Source: Deltaproteobacteria bacterium | Lineage (GTDB): Bacteria > Desulfobacterota > DSM-4660 > Desulfatiglandales > Desulfatiglandaceae | Assembly: GCA_021737785.1 (NCBI GenBank) | Contig: JAIPDI010000018.1 | Span: 30,380-94,379 of the forward strand | DNA length: 64,000 bases | Reading direction: 5' to 3' | Part shown: piece by piece, positions 45,600 to 56,498 of the stretch | Position numbering within the stretch: position 1 is the first letter of the stretch | Layout: every line of letters begins with the position of its first letter | Notes under the pieces: generated by a model | Told to the model about the DNA's origin: nothing | Seen by the model: only the letters and a program-made list of their open reading frames with translations | Databases searched by the model: none | Position numbers and translations under genes: made by a program

Positions 45600-47032
45600 C
45601 CCTCAAGCTATACAATACCGCAACCCGAAAGAAAGAAGAATTTCAACCGCTCCAGGAAGGAAAGGTCGGCATCTATGTGTGCGGGGTGACGGTATACGAT
45701 CTCTGCCATATCGGTCATGCCCGGTCGACCATCGTGTTTGATGTTTTGGTGAGGTATCTCCGGGCAAAGGGGTATGAAGTGACCTATGTCCGCAATTTTA
45801 CGGATGTGGATGACAAGATCATTGAAAGGGCAAGGCTGACCGGCAAGGATACCGGGGCCCTGGCCCAGGAATTCATCGACGCCTTTTATGAGGATATGGG
45901 GAAATTGGGGGTGCTGAAGGCCGATGTGGAACCCCGGGCCACGGAACACGTCCACGACATGATCCACATGATCTCCACTCTGCTGGATCGGGGACATGCC
46001 TATGCCGAAGGGACGGATGTCTATTTTTCCGTAGAGGCATATAAAGGATACGGCCAGCTCTCCGGCAGGAAATTAGAGGATATGAAGGCGGGGTGCCGCA
46101 TCGCCGTGGATGCGCATAAACGCCACCCGATGGACTTTGTGTTGTGGAAGGCCGCCAAACCAGGGGAGCCCCAATGGCCCAGTCCCTGGGGCCCCGGAAG
46201 GCCGGGATGGCACCTGGAGTGTTCGGTCATGAGCAATCGGTACCTGGGTCCCACCTTTGACATCCACGGGGGCGGCAGGGATCTCCTCTTTCCCCATCAC
46301 GAGAATGAACGGGCCCAGTCCATCTGCGCCAACGGCGGGGGATTTGCCCGGTATTGGGTCCACAACGGCTTTGTGACCGTCGAATCCGAAAAGATGTCCA
46401 AGTCATTGGGTAATTTCCTGACCATCCGTGACGCGCTCCAGGAATATCATCCTGAGGTCCTGAGGCTGTTCCTCCTCTCGAAACATTACAGGGGTCCCCT
46501 CGACTTTTCGAAGAACGATGTCTTAGGCCTGCAGGGAGGGCTCGTTCGCATCTATAGGACCCTTCAGCGACTGGAAGAGCTGTATGGCCCCCCCTCTGCG
46601 GGAGCTGACGCGCCTTCCCCTTCCCCATTCATGGAACGCTTTTTAGAGATGATGGACGACGATCTCAATACAGGCGGGGCGATCGGGCTCATCTTTGAGA
46701 AGGTCAGGGAGATGAACCGGGTCATGGATGCATCGGATGGATCGACTGATGAGAATACCCGCATGGGTCTCGAAGGCGACCGCATCCAGCTTCTGAACGC
46801 CGGCCGCATCCTCGGCCTGTTGAATGAAACCCCTTCTGACTTTTTCGCGCAATTGACAGGCGCCTTCCCCCGGATCGATTCCCGGGAGATCGAGGCCCTC
46901 ATCGAAAAGCGGACCGCTGCCAGGGCACAGAAGGACTGGGCCGCTTCCGACGCCATCCGCGACCGTCTCAAGAAAATGGGCGTTGTCCTGGAAGACGGTC
47001 CCAAGGGGACAACCTGGAGACTCGATGTTTGA
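45596..47032 (+). CDS. cysS: Cysteinyl-tRNA synthetase
   Basis: A 478-residue class I synthetase. [16 protein letters not shown] holds the HIGH motif and a zinc ligand, [10 protein letters not shown] is the KMSKS motif, and [19 protein letters not shown] carries the remaining zinc ligands. Its end overlaps uvrB by eight bases. The ispF-cysS-uvrB-rlmB order gives a compact four-gene unit. Confidence 0.98.
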   Translation: MTLKLYNTATRKKEEFQPLQEGKVGIYVCGVTVYDLCHIGHARSTIVFDVLVRYLRAKGYEVTYVRNFTDVDDKIIERARLTGKDTGALAQEFIDAFYEDMGKLGVLKADVEPRATEHVHDMIHMISTLLDRGHAYAEGTDVYFSVEAYKGYGQLSGRKLEDMKAGCRIAVDAHKRHPMDFVLWKAAKPGEPQWPSPWGPGRPGWHLECSVMSNRYLGPTFDIHGGGRDLLFPHHENERAQSICANGGGFARYWVHNGFVTVESEKMSKSLGNFLTIRDALQEYHPEVLRLFLLSKHYRGPLDFSKNDVLGLQGGLVRIYRTLQRLEELYGPPSAGADAPSPSPFMERFLEMMDDDLNTGGAIGLIFEKVREMNRVMDASDGSTDENTRMGLEGDRIQLLNAGRILGLLNETPSDFFAQLTGAFPRIDSREIEALIEKRTAARAQKDWAASDAIRDRLKKMGVVLEDGPKGTTWRLDV

Positions 47033-49016
47033 GATCGAAACCGATCTCGCGCCCTGCGGCGATCAGCCTCAGGCCATCCGGGCGTTGACAGAGGGCGTTC
47101 GGAAGGGATTGCATAACCAGGTGCTTCTGGGGGTCACCGGCTCGGGGAAGACCTTTACCATGGCCCATGTCATTGCGGCCTCCCGGAAGCCCGCCCTGAT
47201 CATCGCTCCCAACAAGACCCTGGCCGGCCAGCTCTACGGCGAACTGAAGCGTCTTTTCCCCCGCAACGCCGTGGAGTATTTTGTCAGCTATTATGACTAC
47301 TACCAGCCCGAGGCCTATATCCCCCAGTCCGATACCTATATCCAGAAGGATTCCCACATCAACGAACAGATCGACAAGATGCGACACGCGGCCACCCGTT
47401 CTCTTCTGGACCGGGATGACGTCATTATCGTGGCCAGTGTCTCATGCATCTACGGGCTCGGTTCGCCCGAGGCCTATTACGACATGCTCCTCTATCTCGA
47501 GACCGATTCGGTCATGTCGAGGGAAGATGCGGTTCGAAAACTGGTGGACATCCACTATGAGCGGGGCGACACTGATTTTTACCGGGGCAGGTTCCGCGCC
47601 AGGGGGGATGTCCTCGACATCTATCCGGTCCATGAAGAAGACCGGGCCGTAAGGATTAATTTCTTTGGAGATGTGGTGGAATCGATTCAGGAAATCGACC
47701 CGTTGACCGGGAAGACCCTGCATCACCTCAACCGCGTCGCCATCTATCCCGCCACCCACTATGTCACCACCGGAGAGATCCGGGAACGGGCCATCCGCGA
47801 AATCAAGAAGGAGTTGGGCGAACAGCTGACCTACTTCCGGGAGCAGGAAATGTTTTTGGAGGCCCAGCGGATCGAGGAGCGGACCCGGTTCGATCTGGAG
47901 ATGATGGCCGAGATGGGGTACTGCCACGGGATCGAAAACTACTCCCGGCACCTCACCGGCAGGGGTCCTGGCGAGCCCCCCCCTACCCTTCTCGATTATT
48001 TTCCCAAAGATTTTCTCCTGTTCATCGATGAGAGCCATATCACGGTGCCTCAGCTCATCGGGATGTACCGGGGGGACCGATCCAGAAAGGAGACCCTGGT
48101 CCGCTACGGGTTCCGCCTCCCCTCGGCCCTGGATAACCGGCCCCTCAGGTTTGAGGAATTCGAGGAACGGGTCCGTCAGGTCATTTATGTCTCGGCCACC
48201 CCCGGGCCTTATGAACTCCAGAAGAGCGAGTTGACCGTGGAACAGATCATCCGGCCTACCGGGCTCATCGATCCGAAGATCGAGATCAGGCCCGCCGCCA
48301 ATCAGGTGGACGACCTCCTGGGTCGGATCCGGGAAACCGTGGAAAAGGGCGAACGGGTCCTGGTGACCACCCTGACCAAACGGATGGCCGAAGATCTCAC
48401 CGAGTACTATGCAGACCTGGATGTCAGGGTCCAGTACATGCATTCGGATATCAAGACCATCGAACGGATGGAGATCATCCGGGACCTTCGGTTGGGGATC
48501 TTTGACGTCCTGGTGGGGATCAACCTGTTGCGGGAGGGACTCGACCTCCCCGAGGTCTCCCTGGTGGCCATTCTGGACGCGGATAAGGAGGGGTTTCTAA
48601 GGTCCGAACGGTCCCTAATACAGACCTGCGGCCGGGCCGCCAGGAATATCAACGGCACGGTCCTTCTTTACGCGGATCGCGTCACCGGTTCCATGGAACG
48701 GGCGATCTCGGAGAGCAGCCGGCGCCGCGAGATTCAACTGGAATACAACCGGGTGAACCATATCACCCCGGCATCCATTCAGAAGAATATTGACGACATC
48801 CTGTCGTCTCCCTATGAGGCCGACTATGTCACTGTTCCGACGGTGGCAGAAGACGAAGCCGTCTACATGAACCAGGAATCTTTGGACAAGATGATAGAAG
48901 CGCTTAAGGAAAAAATGTTCGACGCAGCCGCAAAGCTGGAGTTCGAGGAAGCTGCCCGGTTCAGGGACCGGATCACCGCCATCGAACAGAGAGGGATGGA
49001 GGTGCTGGGCGGATGA
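47025..49016 (+). CDS. uvrB: UvrABC system protein B
   Basis: A 663-residue damage-verification helicase of nucleotide excision repair. Walker [10 protein letters not shown] is near residues 36-44; [12 protein letters not shown] is the beta-hairpin; helicase motifs LFIDESH and [23 protein letters not shown] follow, and the C-terminal UVR domain that binds UvrC covers the last 40 residues ([16 protein letters not shown]). GGAG six bases before the ATG at 47025 supports this start over one 14 codons upstream. Confidence 0.97.
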   Translation: MFEIETDLAPCGDQPQAIRALTEGVRKGLHNQVLLGVTGSGKTFTMAHVIAASRKPALIIAPNKTLAGQLYGELKRLFPRNAVEYFVSYYDYYQPEAYIPQSDTYIQKDSHINEQIDKMRHAATRSLLDRDDVIIVASVSCIYGLGSPEAYYDMLLYLETDSVMSREDAVRKLVDIHYERGDTDFYRGRFRARGDVLDIYPVHEEDRAVRINFFGDVVESIQEIDPLTGKTLHHLNRVAIYPATHYVTTGEIRERAIREIKKELGEQLTYFREQEMFLEAQRIEERTRFDLEMMAEMGYCHGIENYSRHLTGRGPGEPPPTLLDYFPKDFLLFIDESHITVPQLIGMYRGDRSRKETLVRYGFRLPSALDNRPLRFEEFEERVRQVIYVSATPGPYELQKSELTVEQIIRPTGLIDPKIEIRPAANQVDDLLGRIRETVEKGERVLVTTLTKRMAEDLTEYYADLDVRVQYMHSDIKTIERMEIIRDLRLGIFDVLVGINLLREGLDLPEVSLVAILDADKEGFLRSERSLIQTCGRAARNINGTVLLYADRVTGSMERAISESSRRREIQLEYNRVNHITPASIQKNIDDILSSPYEADYVTVPTVAEDEAVYMNQESLDKMIEALKEKMFDAAAKLEFEEAARFRDRITAIEQRGMEVLGG

Positions 49017-49771
49017 AACCCCGGAAATCCGAAATCCCCTCTCTGATTCCCGGTTTTCACGGGGTCAGGGAGGCATTGATCCAGGGAAACCGGACCGTTC
49101 AGGAGATCTGGATCGCGTCCGGAAAAAAACTGGGAAGATCCGAAGAAATCCTCCGGATGGCAAAAGAACGGAAGATCCCCATCGCTTTCAAAGATTCGGC
49201 AGAGCTTTCCCGACGCCTTCCGGGTGTGGCCCATCAGGGGATCGTCGGCGTGGTAGAGGCGTTCAGCTACGCTGAGCTGGACCGCGTTGTGGAAGACGCG
49301 CTTCAGGGCGGGGGCCACGGGCTCATCCTGGTGGCCGACCACATTACCGACCAGGGGAATCTGGGCGCCCTCATCCGGACCGCGGCCTTCTTCGGTGCCC
49401 ACGGCATCATCATCCCGGCGGACCGGTCGGCCCGGATGGATCCGGCCATGCTCAAGCGTGCAGCCGGAGCCTGCGCCCATATCCCGATAGCCAAGGTGGT
49501 CAACATCGGACGCACACTGGATCTCCTGGCCAGGAAGGGATTCTGGATCATCGGCACCTCGGGCGATGCATCCACGTCCATCTACCGATTCGACTGGAAC
49601 CGGCACGTGGTCCTGGTCCTGGGAAATGAGCAAAAGGGCCTCAGCAGGCCCGCCCTGAAATCATGTCACGAGATCGTGGGGATCCCTACGCAGGGCCCGG
49701 TTGAATCCCTTAATGTATCCGTGGCTGCCGGCGCCGTCCTTTCCGAAATTGCCCGCCAGAGAACCTCCTGA
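49013..49771 (+). CDS. rlmB: 23S rRNA 2'-O-methyltransferase RlmB
   Basis: A 252-residue SPOUT (TrmH family) methyltransferase, probably modifying G2251 of 23S rRNA. The N-terminal substrate-binding domain begins [11 protein letters not shown], and the knotted catalytic part has [29 protein letters not shown] and [17 protein letters not shown]. It overlaps the uvrB stop by four bases. Confidence 0.92.
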   Translation: MKPRKSEIPSLIPGFHGVREALIQGNRTVQEIWIASGKKLGRSEEILRMAKERKIPIAFKDSAELSRRLPGVAHQGIVGVVEAFSYAELDRVVEDALQGGGHGLILVADHITDQGNLGALIRTAAFFGAHGIIIPADRSARMDPAMLKRAAGACAHIPIAKVVNIGRTLDLLARKGFWIIGTSGDASTSIYRFDWNRHVVLVLGNEQKGLSRPALKSCHEIVGIPTQGPVESLNVSVAAGAVLSEIARQRTS

Positions 49772-49965
49772 CCCACCACACCTGAGATGGCCACCCGGAT
49801 TACCTATCCTTTGCCCGGCGCTCCTCTCTTTCCCCTTGCCCCGGAATATCCTGCTGTAGTATTTTTGTAATTAAAGGCCGATGGACAGCTCTGGTCGGGC
49901 GGTCCTGCTGGTTACGTTGCCGGCTTTCTGAATAACGCCCAAAGAGAAGCGAAAGGCCCTTGCCT

Positions 49966-50589
49966 ATGGAATTCGCAATCCTCTCGTTTGCATCTCTCTT
50001 CATCATTGTCGATCCGATCGGCATTATCCCTGTTTTCCTTGCCATGACCCCCCACAACACTGCCGCAGAAAGGATCAAAATGGCAGGATTGGCCTGTGTC
50101 ATTTCTCTGTTAATCCTGGTCGCTTTCGCCTTAATGGGAAATACCCTCTTGAGTATTTTCGGCATCACCTTGCCGGCCTTTGAAATCGCAGGCGGAGTGA
50201 TTCTATTGCTGGTGGGGATAGACATGCTTCAGGCCAGGCGCACCCAGGTGAAAGAAACCTATGAAGAACAGGTGGAAGGTACAAGCAAAGAGGATATTGC
50301 CGTCACCCCTCTGGCGGTTCCCATGCTGGCGGGGCCCGGCGCCATTACCACCGTCATTCTTCTGAGCAGCCAGGCATCAACCTGGGTTCAAAGAGGCATT
50401 CTGGTTATCAATATTCTCATCGTCATTGCTCTCACCTTTTCCATCCTTTCCTTTGTGACTCTTCGGACCCGGCATCTCAACATAATTGTCCTGAAGATAA
50501 TGGTGCGGGTGATGGGCCTCATTCTTACGGCGATTGCCGTTCAGTTCATTTTAAACGGCATGGTTCAGATACCATTTCCCGGTTCATAG
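49966..50589 (+). CDS. MarC-family integral membrane protein
   Basis: A 207-residue inner-membrane protein with about six hydrophobic segments. FASLFIIVDPIGIIPVFLAM at the start and PLAVPMLAGPGAITTVILL in the middle are the MarC (UPF0056) signature. The family has no established transport substrate; the old link to multiple antibiotic resistance was not confirmed. The ATG at 49966 is nine bases after AAAGG. It stands alone after rlmB. Confidence 0.93.
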   Translation: MEFAILSFASLFIIVDPIGIIPVFLAMTPHNTAAERIKMAGLACVISLLILVAFALMGNTLLSIFGITLPAFEIAGGVILLLVGIDMLQARRTQVKETYEEQVEGTSKEDIAVTPLAVPMLAGPGAITTVILLSSQASTWVQRGILVINILIVIALTFSILSFVTLRTRHLNIIVLKIMVRVMGLILTAIAVQFILNGMVQIPFPGS

Positions 50590-50660
50590 GAAGCATCTGG
50601 GAGTGATGCTGCGATACGGACCCATGCCGGTGATGCGGGGCTGATCATCCATGCCGGATC

Positions 50661-52391
50661 TCAATCCTCCATATTTGCGATCTCTCCGGCCGGAAGCCCC
50701 AGTTCTCCGGCCCGCAGCACCCGCCTGAGGAGTTTTCCGCTCCGGGTCTTGGGGAGCCGTTCCAGGAAGCTCAATTCCTTGACGATAATATCGGCGGAGA
50801 GGCTCGCCTTGACAAAGGTCTTGATCTCGTGATTGAGCCGTGCCGACGGCGTAAAGCCCTTGTTGACGGTTATAAAGGCCTTCAGATAAGAGACCCCTTC
50901 GTCCGGTTCCGCACCCTTTGAAATGACTGCCGCCTCTGACACCGCCGGGTGCATGCAGAGGATCTGCTCGATCTCGTAAGGCCCGATCACCTTGTGCCCG
51001 CCGGCCTTGATGAGATCGTCGTTGCGGCCCTGGTGAAAATAGTACCCTTCGTCATCCATAATGGCGATATCGCCTGTAAGAAACCATCCATTCTCATTGA
51101 AATACGCCCGGTACCGGCCCTCATCCAGCCATAGACCGGTCATCATGGCGGGCCATCCGGACCTGATGGCCAGTTCTCCAAGGCTCAGGGGGGGCATGGG
51201 TTCGCCCTCTTCATCCAGAATAGCGACCTGGACCCCGGGGACCGGCCTTCCCATGGCGCCGGGCTTGATGTCCATGGAAGGAAAATTGGCCACGCAGATC
51301 ATCCCGGTCTCCGTCATCCAGTAGGTATCGTGAGGCGATCGCCCCAGGTGCTGTTTTACCCAGTAGAAGATATCCGGCACCAGGGGGGCGCCCACCGTCG
51401 CCATGTGCCGCAGATGGGACATGTCGTAGCGGCTGGCCAGATTGGCTCCCGCCTCTTTCAGCCTCATCAGGGTGCGGGGAGTGGTGTACCAGACCGAGAC
51501 GTTGTGCTTTTCGAGGGTCCAATACCAGTTGGCAGGCTCAAATGGATCGCCCTGAACAAGGGCCGTGGCCCCGCACAGCCAGGGGCCAAGCACCCCGTAC
51601 ACGATCCCCGTGACCCAGGCCGGGTCCGCATCCACCCATAAGATGGTATCCTCCCGCATATCGAGGGCGTCTCTGGCCGTACTGAGTATCCCCACCATGT
51701 CGTCGTGGGCGTGTACGACCCCTTTGGGAGGACCGGTGGAGCCCGACGTATAGCTGAGATAGAGCGGGGCGCGAGGCGGCATCCAGATAGTGGAAAACTC
51801 GGTGGGCATCTGTTGGGGAATGCCGCTCACCAAAATCTCATTGGGGAGGAGATTCGGAAGCGGACCTTCGGTCAGAAAGACGAAATCCGTGTGGTCCTGG
51901 ATATCCGCCGGGAGCATCTCGGCCAGGTCAGGATGGGTCAGTATCCCCCTGGGGACTGCATCCGAAATGCGGACGCTGACTTCATCAAAGGTGGATGTGG
52001 CATAGACCGGACAGAAGAGGGCGCCGATCCGTGCGCATGCCAGGAGGGCGAAATAGATCTCCGGACAGGGAGGGAGAAAGACAAACAACCGGTCCCCGGT
52101 TTCGAACCCGTATCGTACCAGGAGGTTGGCCCACTGGGATGACTTTTCCTTTAACTGGAGATAGGTGTATGCGGCAACCGTATCTCCCTTTTCAAAGATA
52201 AGGGCCTTCCGGTCCTTTCGCTCCGGATCCATGGCCCACCGGTCTACGGCCTCATGGGCGATATTGACCCTGCCGGTGGTGTGCCAGGTGAACTGTTCCT
52301 CGATATCCGACCAGTTGAAGCTCCGATACCTCTCGTTATAGTCACCGAGATTCGCCTCAGGATCCTCTGCCGGCACCCGGGCCTTGATCAT
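50661..52391 (-). CDS. AMP-forming acyl-CoA synthetase
   Basis: A 576-residue ANL-superfamily ligase activating a carboxylic acid to its CoA thioester. The P-loop-like SYTSGSTGPPKGVVH, TYWMTETGM and the hinge GRNDDLIKAGGHKVIGPYEIE are present. PKTRSGKLLRR near the C-terminus holds catalytic Lys553, the residue acetylated in regulated relatives. It resembles ACSM/MbcS-type medium or branched acyl synthetases more than acetyl-CoA synthetase. It starts 59 bases after the deacetylase-family gene. Confidence 0.9.
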   Translation of the reverse strand: MIKARVPAEDPEANLGDYNERYRSFNWSDIEEQFTWHTTGRVNIAHEAVDRWAMDPERKDRKALIFEKGDTVAAYTYLQLKEKSSQWANLLVRYGFETGDRLFVFLPPCPEIYFALLACARIGALFCPVYATSTFDEVSVRISDAVPRGILTHPDLAEMLPADIQDHTDFVFLTEGPLPNLLPNEILVSGIPQQMPTEFSTIWMPPRAPLYLSYTSGSTGPPKGVVHAHDDMVGILSTARDALDMREDTILWVDADPAWVTGIVYGVLGPWLCGATALVQGDPFEPANWYWTLEKHNVSVWYTTPRTLMRLKEAGANLASRYDMSHLRHMATVGAPLVPDIFYWVKQHLGRSPHDTYWMTETGMICVANFPSMDIKPGAMGRPVPGVQVAILDEEGEPMPPLSLGELAIRSGWPAMMTGLWLDEGRYRAYFNENGWFLTGDIAIMDDEGYYFHQGRNDDLIKAGGHKVIGPYEIEQILCMHPAVSEAAVISKGAEPDEGVSYLKAFITVNKGFTPSARLNHEIKTFVKASLSADIIVKELSFLERLPKTRSGKLLRRVLRAGELGLPAGEIANMED

Positions 52392-52450
52392 GAATGCCCT
52401 CCCTTTTTTTCAGAATTCAGGGGTTTCGCCCCCCGTTGGAATGCTCCGGT

Positions 52451-53512
52451 CTACCAGACGCCGTACCCCTGGTGAATGGCGCGGGCCCTCGCCACCATAT
52501 CAACTACCTGTTGGGTCTCCATACCGGCCGCGTCCTCCACATGGCCGGGCGTGAGCAGGGCAAGAACCACCTCCTTCACAGAGGCGGCCAGGGCCCTGGG
52601 GCAGTAACCGCCTTCCAGGGCAAAAAGGATCGGAGGGTCGCCGATCTCCGCCCGCCATTCCATAAGAAGACGGGCCAGCCTGCCGAATACCTTCTCACTC
52701 AGGTGCGAACGCCCGATAGGATCTTCCTCATGGGCGTCAAAACCCGCAGCCGCCAGGATCAACTGGGGCTGGTAGGCCCTCATCACAGGACCCGCCATCG
52801 CCTGGTAGAGATGCACGAATTCCCCATCCGTCAGGTCCCTGGGCAGCGGGATATTGATGGTATAGCCTGTCCCCGCCCCTTCTCCAACATCCTCCCAGTC
52901 TCCGGTATACGGATAGAGCATCGGGTCGTGGGTGGAAAAATAGAGAATCTCATTTTCACTGTGAAACAGGTCATGAATCCCGTTGCCGTGGTGGATATCA
53001 AAATCGATGATGAGAATTCGCCGCAGTCCATATGCCTGCATGGCATATCGCGCCGCGATCCCGATGTTGTTGAACACACAGAATCCCCCGGCCCGGTCCT
53101 TGAGGGCATGGTGACCCGGCGGCCGGATCAGACAGAAGGCGACATCCACTGAACGGTCCATCAGGCGGTCGAGGGCCTTCACGCAGCCGCCCACCGCCAG
53201 CCAGCTTGCCAGATAGGTCTCGGCGCTCGCAGGCGTATCCGGGGACAGGCTGGTATACCGGTGATCGGCCGTCTTCAGGACCCGCTTGACATAGGACGGG
53301 GTGTGAACCAGCTCCAGATGTTCCAAGGTTGCCGGCTGCGGATCAATAGGAATCAGATCCCCGCTGAAATCGCCATCCAACATCCGGTATACCGCTTTGA
53401 GGCGGTTCGGATGTTCCGGATGGGTGTGGCCCGGTTTGTGGAGGAGGTATCTTTCATCCCGGACAATGCCGACCCGGGTTTGCCGGTTGCTCGTTACTGG
53501 TAGGGGGCTCAC
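52451..53512 (-). CDS. Histone deacetylase/AcuC-family protein
   Basis: A 353-residue arginase/deacetylase-fold enzyme. The catalytic histidine pair is His134/His135 in IRPPGHHALKD; zinc ligands are in DFDIHHGNG (about Asp172, His174) and AAGFDAHEEDP. Bacterial AcuC proteins remove acetyl groups from acetyl-CoA synthetase; acetylpolyamine amidohydrolases share this fold. It starts at GTG with AAGAGG eight bases upstream, and its first 13 or so residues are encoded by a dispersed repeat. Adjacent synthetases with the target lysine motif make a deacetylase role plausible. Confidence 0.88.
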   Translation of the reverse strand: MSPLPVTSNRQTRVGIVRDERYLLHKPGHTHPEHPNRLKAVYRMLDGDFSGDLIPIDPQPATLEHLELVHTPSYVKRVLKTADHRYTSLSPDTPASAETYLASWLAVGGCVKALDRLMDRSVDVAFCLIRPPGHHALKDRAGGFCVFNNIGIAARYAMQAYGLRRILIIDFDIHHGNGIHDLFHSENEILYFSTHDPMLYPYTGDWEDVGEGAGTGYTINIPLPRDLTDGEFVHLYQAMAGPVMRAYQPQLILAAAGFDAHEEDPIGRSHLSEKVFGRLARLLMEWRAEIGDPPILFALEGGYCPRALAASVKEVVLALLTPGHVEDAAGMETQQVVDMVARARAIHQGYGVW

Positions 53513-53700
53513 CCTCTCATCCTCTTAACTTCTCACCTTCTGGTTACTCGCTGCTGGTTGCCCGTTGCTGGTTGCTCGTTACGGGTCGGAGCGAAGCGGA
53601 GATCCCGCGTTACGCGGGATTGCTGGTAGGGGGCTCCCCCTCTGACCCTCTTAACTTCTCACCTTCTTCTTCCGACTCTGGTTGCTCGTTACGGGTTGCC
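53485..53700. repeat. Direct repeat with an inserted 41-base hairpin element
   Basis: The block GGTTGCTCGTTAC + TGGTAGGGGGCTC + CTCTTAACTTCTCACCTTCT occurs at 53485-53543 and again at 53570-53667. In the second copy the two halves are separated by 41 bases (53583-53623) containing ATCCCGCG/CGCGGGAT. A third GGTTGCTCGTTACGGGT occurs at 53680. Nearly the same 41-base element is at about 63078-63115 in reverse orientation. This accounts for the 300-base gap between the deacetylase and acs. Confidence 0.8.
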
Positions 53701-53812
53701 GGGTGTTATTCATGGCTGTGAAGCTGTTCCAGTTTCTTCCTTCCGCGCTCCGCGTTCACCACGAGGGTCCATTCCCGGGACTGTTCAATCAACCATCATC
53801 CATCGACAATCA

Positions 53813-55768
<1,956 letters not shown>

Positions 55769-55907
55769 GGGTGAAGTCCCCCTTTCCTGCGTGAGAATAT
55801 AGTGAGTATTAACTAAACTAAAATAACTAAAAGGACACAAACGAGCTAAATGATCGAGGGTGATCGTTCCCTTTCATTCGATGTTGGACGTTCGTTCTTT
55901 TCACCCC

Positions 55908-56396
55908 TCAAATAGTGCAAACCATTTTCCTCTCGCAGTCGTCTTTTCCGCAGGTCTGAAAAGCACATTTCTTATAGAGGTGAATGGCCCTGAAATTATA
56001 TGGCTCCACAGTCAACCAAATCGTCTTGAGGCAGAGCTCAGCGGCCCGCTTAAGGGCCACATCCGTCAGCGCCCTCCCCACTCCCCGATTCCGATGGGCC
56101 CGGTCCACAAAAATCAGAAATTCCCCGTCTTTTTTTTTATAGTCCGGCAAAAGAGAGACATGCCCGATGACCCGGCCCCCCTTCCATGCCAGGAAGTTTT
56201 CCCCTTCCTTCAGCAGCTTCTGAACCCATCGCCTGCATGCCTCGGGGTCCTGGGGAGGGAGGCCTTGGGAGGCGGGTTTGGGAGAAAAAGTCGCATACAT
56301 CTCCAACAGGCAGGATAGGTCCCCTTCGGAACAGCTCCGGATTTCAAGGGGATCATCCCGTTTGTCCTTCAAATGGATAGAGATGCAGGATCCCAT
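55908..56396 (-). CDS. GNAT-family N-acetyltransferase
   Basis: A 162-residue GCN5-related acetyltransferase. IGHVSLLPDYKKKDGEFLIFVDRAHRNRGVGRALTD spans motif A with the acetyl-CoA loop RNRGVG, and YKKCAFQTCGKD is the C-terminal motif B region. The ATG lacks a good binding site. Its place between the CoA-transferase/GNAT fusion and acs makes it a candidate acetylator of the synthetases, by analogy with AcuA/Pat; the target is not shown by the sequence. Confidence 0.85.
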   Translation of the reverse strand: MGSCISIHLKDKRDDPLEIRSCSEGDLSCLLEMYATFSPKPASQGLPPQDPEACRRWVQKLLKEGENFLAWKGGRVIGHVSLLPDYKKKDGEFLIFVDRAHRNRGVGRALTDVALKRAAELCLKTIWLTVEPYNFRAIHLYKKCAFQTCGKDDCERKMVCTI

Positions 56397-56498
56397 AGCG
56401 CAACCGCGGGTTCAGGGGTTCACGGCCGCTCGGTCGGGTTCTGCCTTGCCACACCCAACCCATAAAAAAATGTCATTCCGGCAGCCGGTGTAAAGGTC

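Noticed and set aside
47442..48443. 333-codon open frame on the minus strand
   Set aside because: Antisense to uvrB, whose sense protein is complete; composition is that of a shadow frame.
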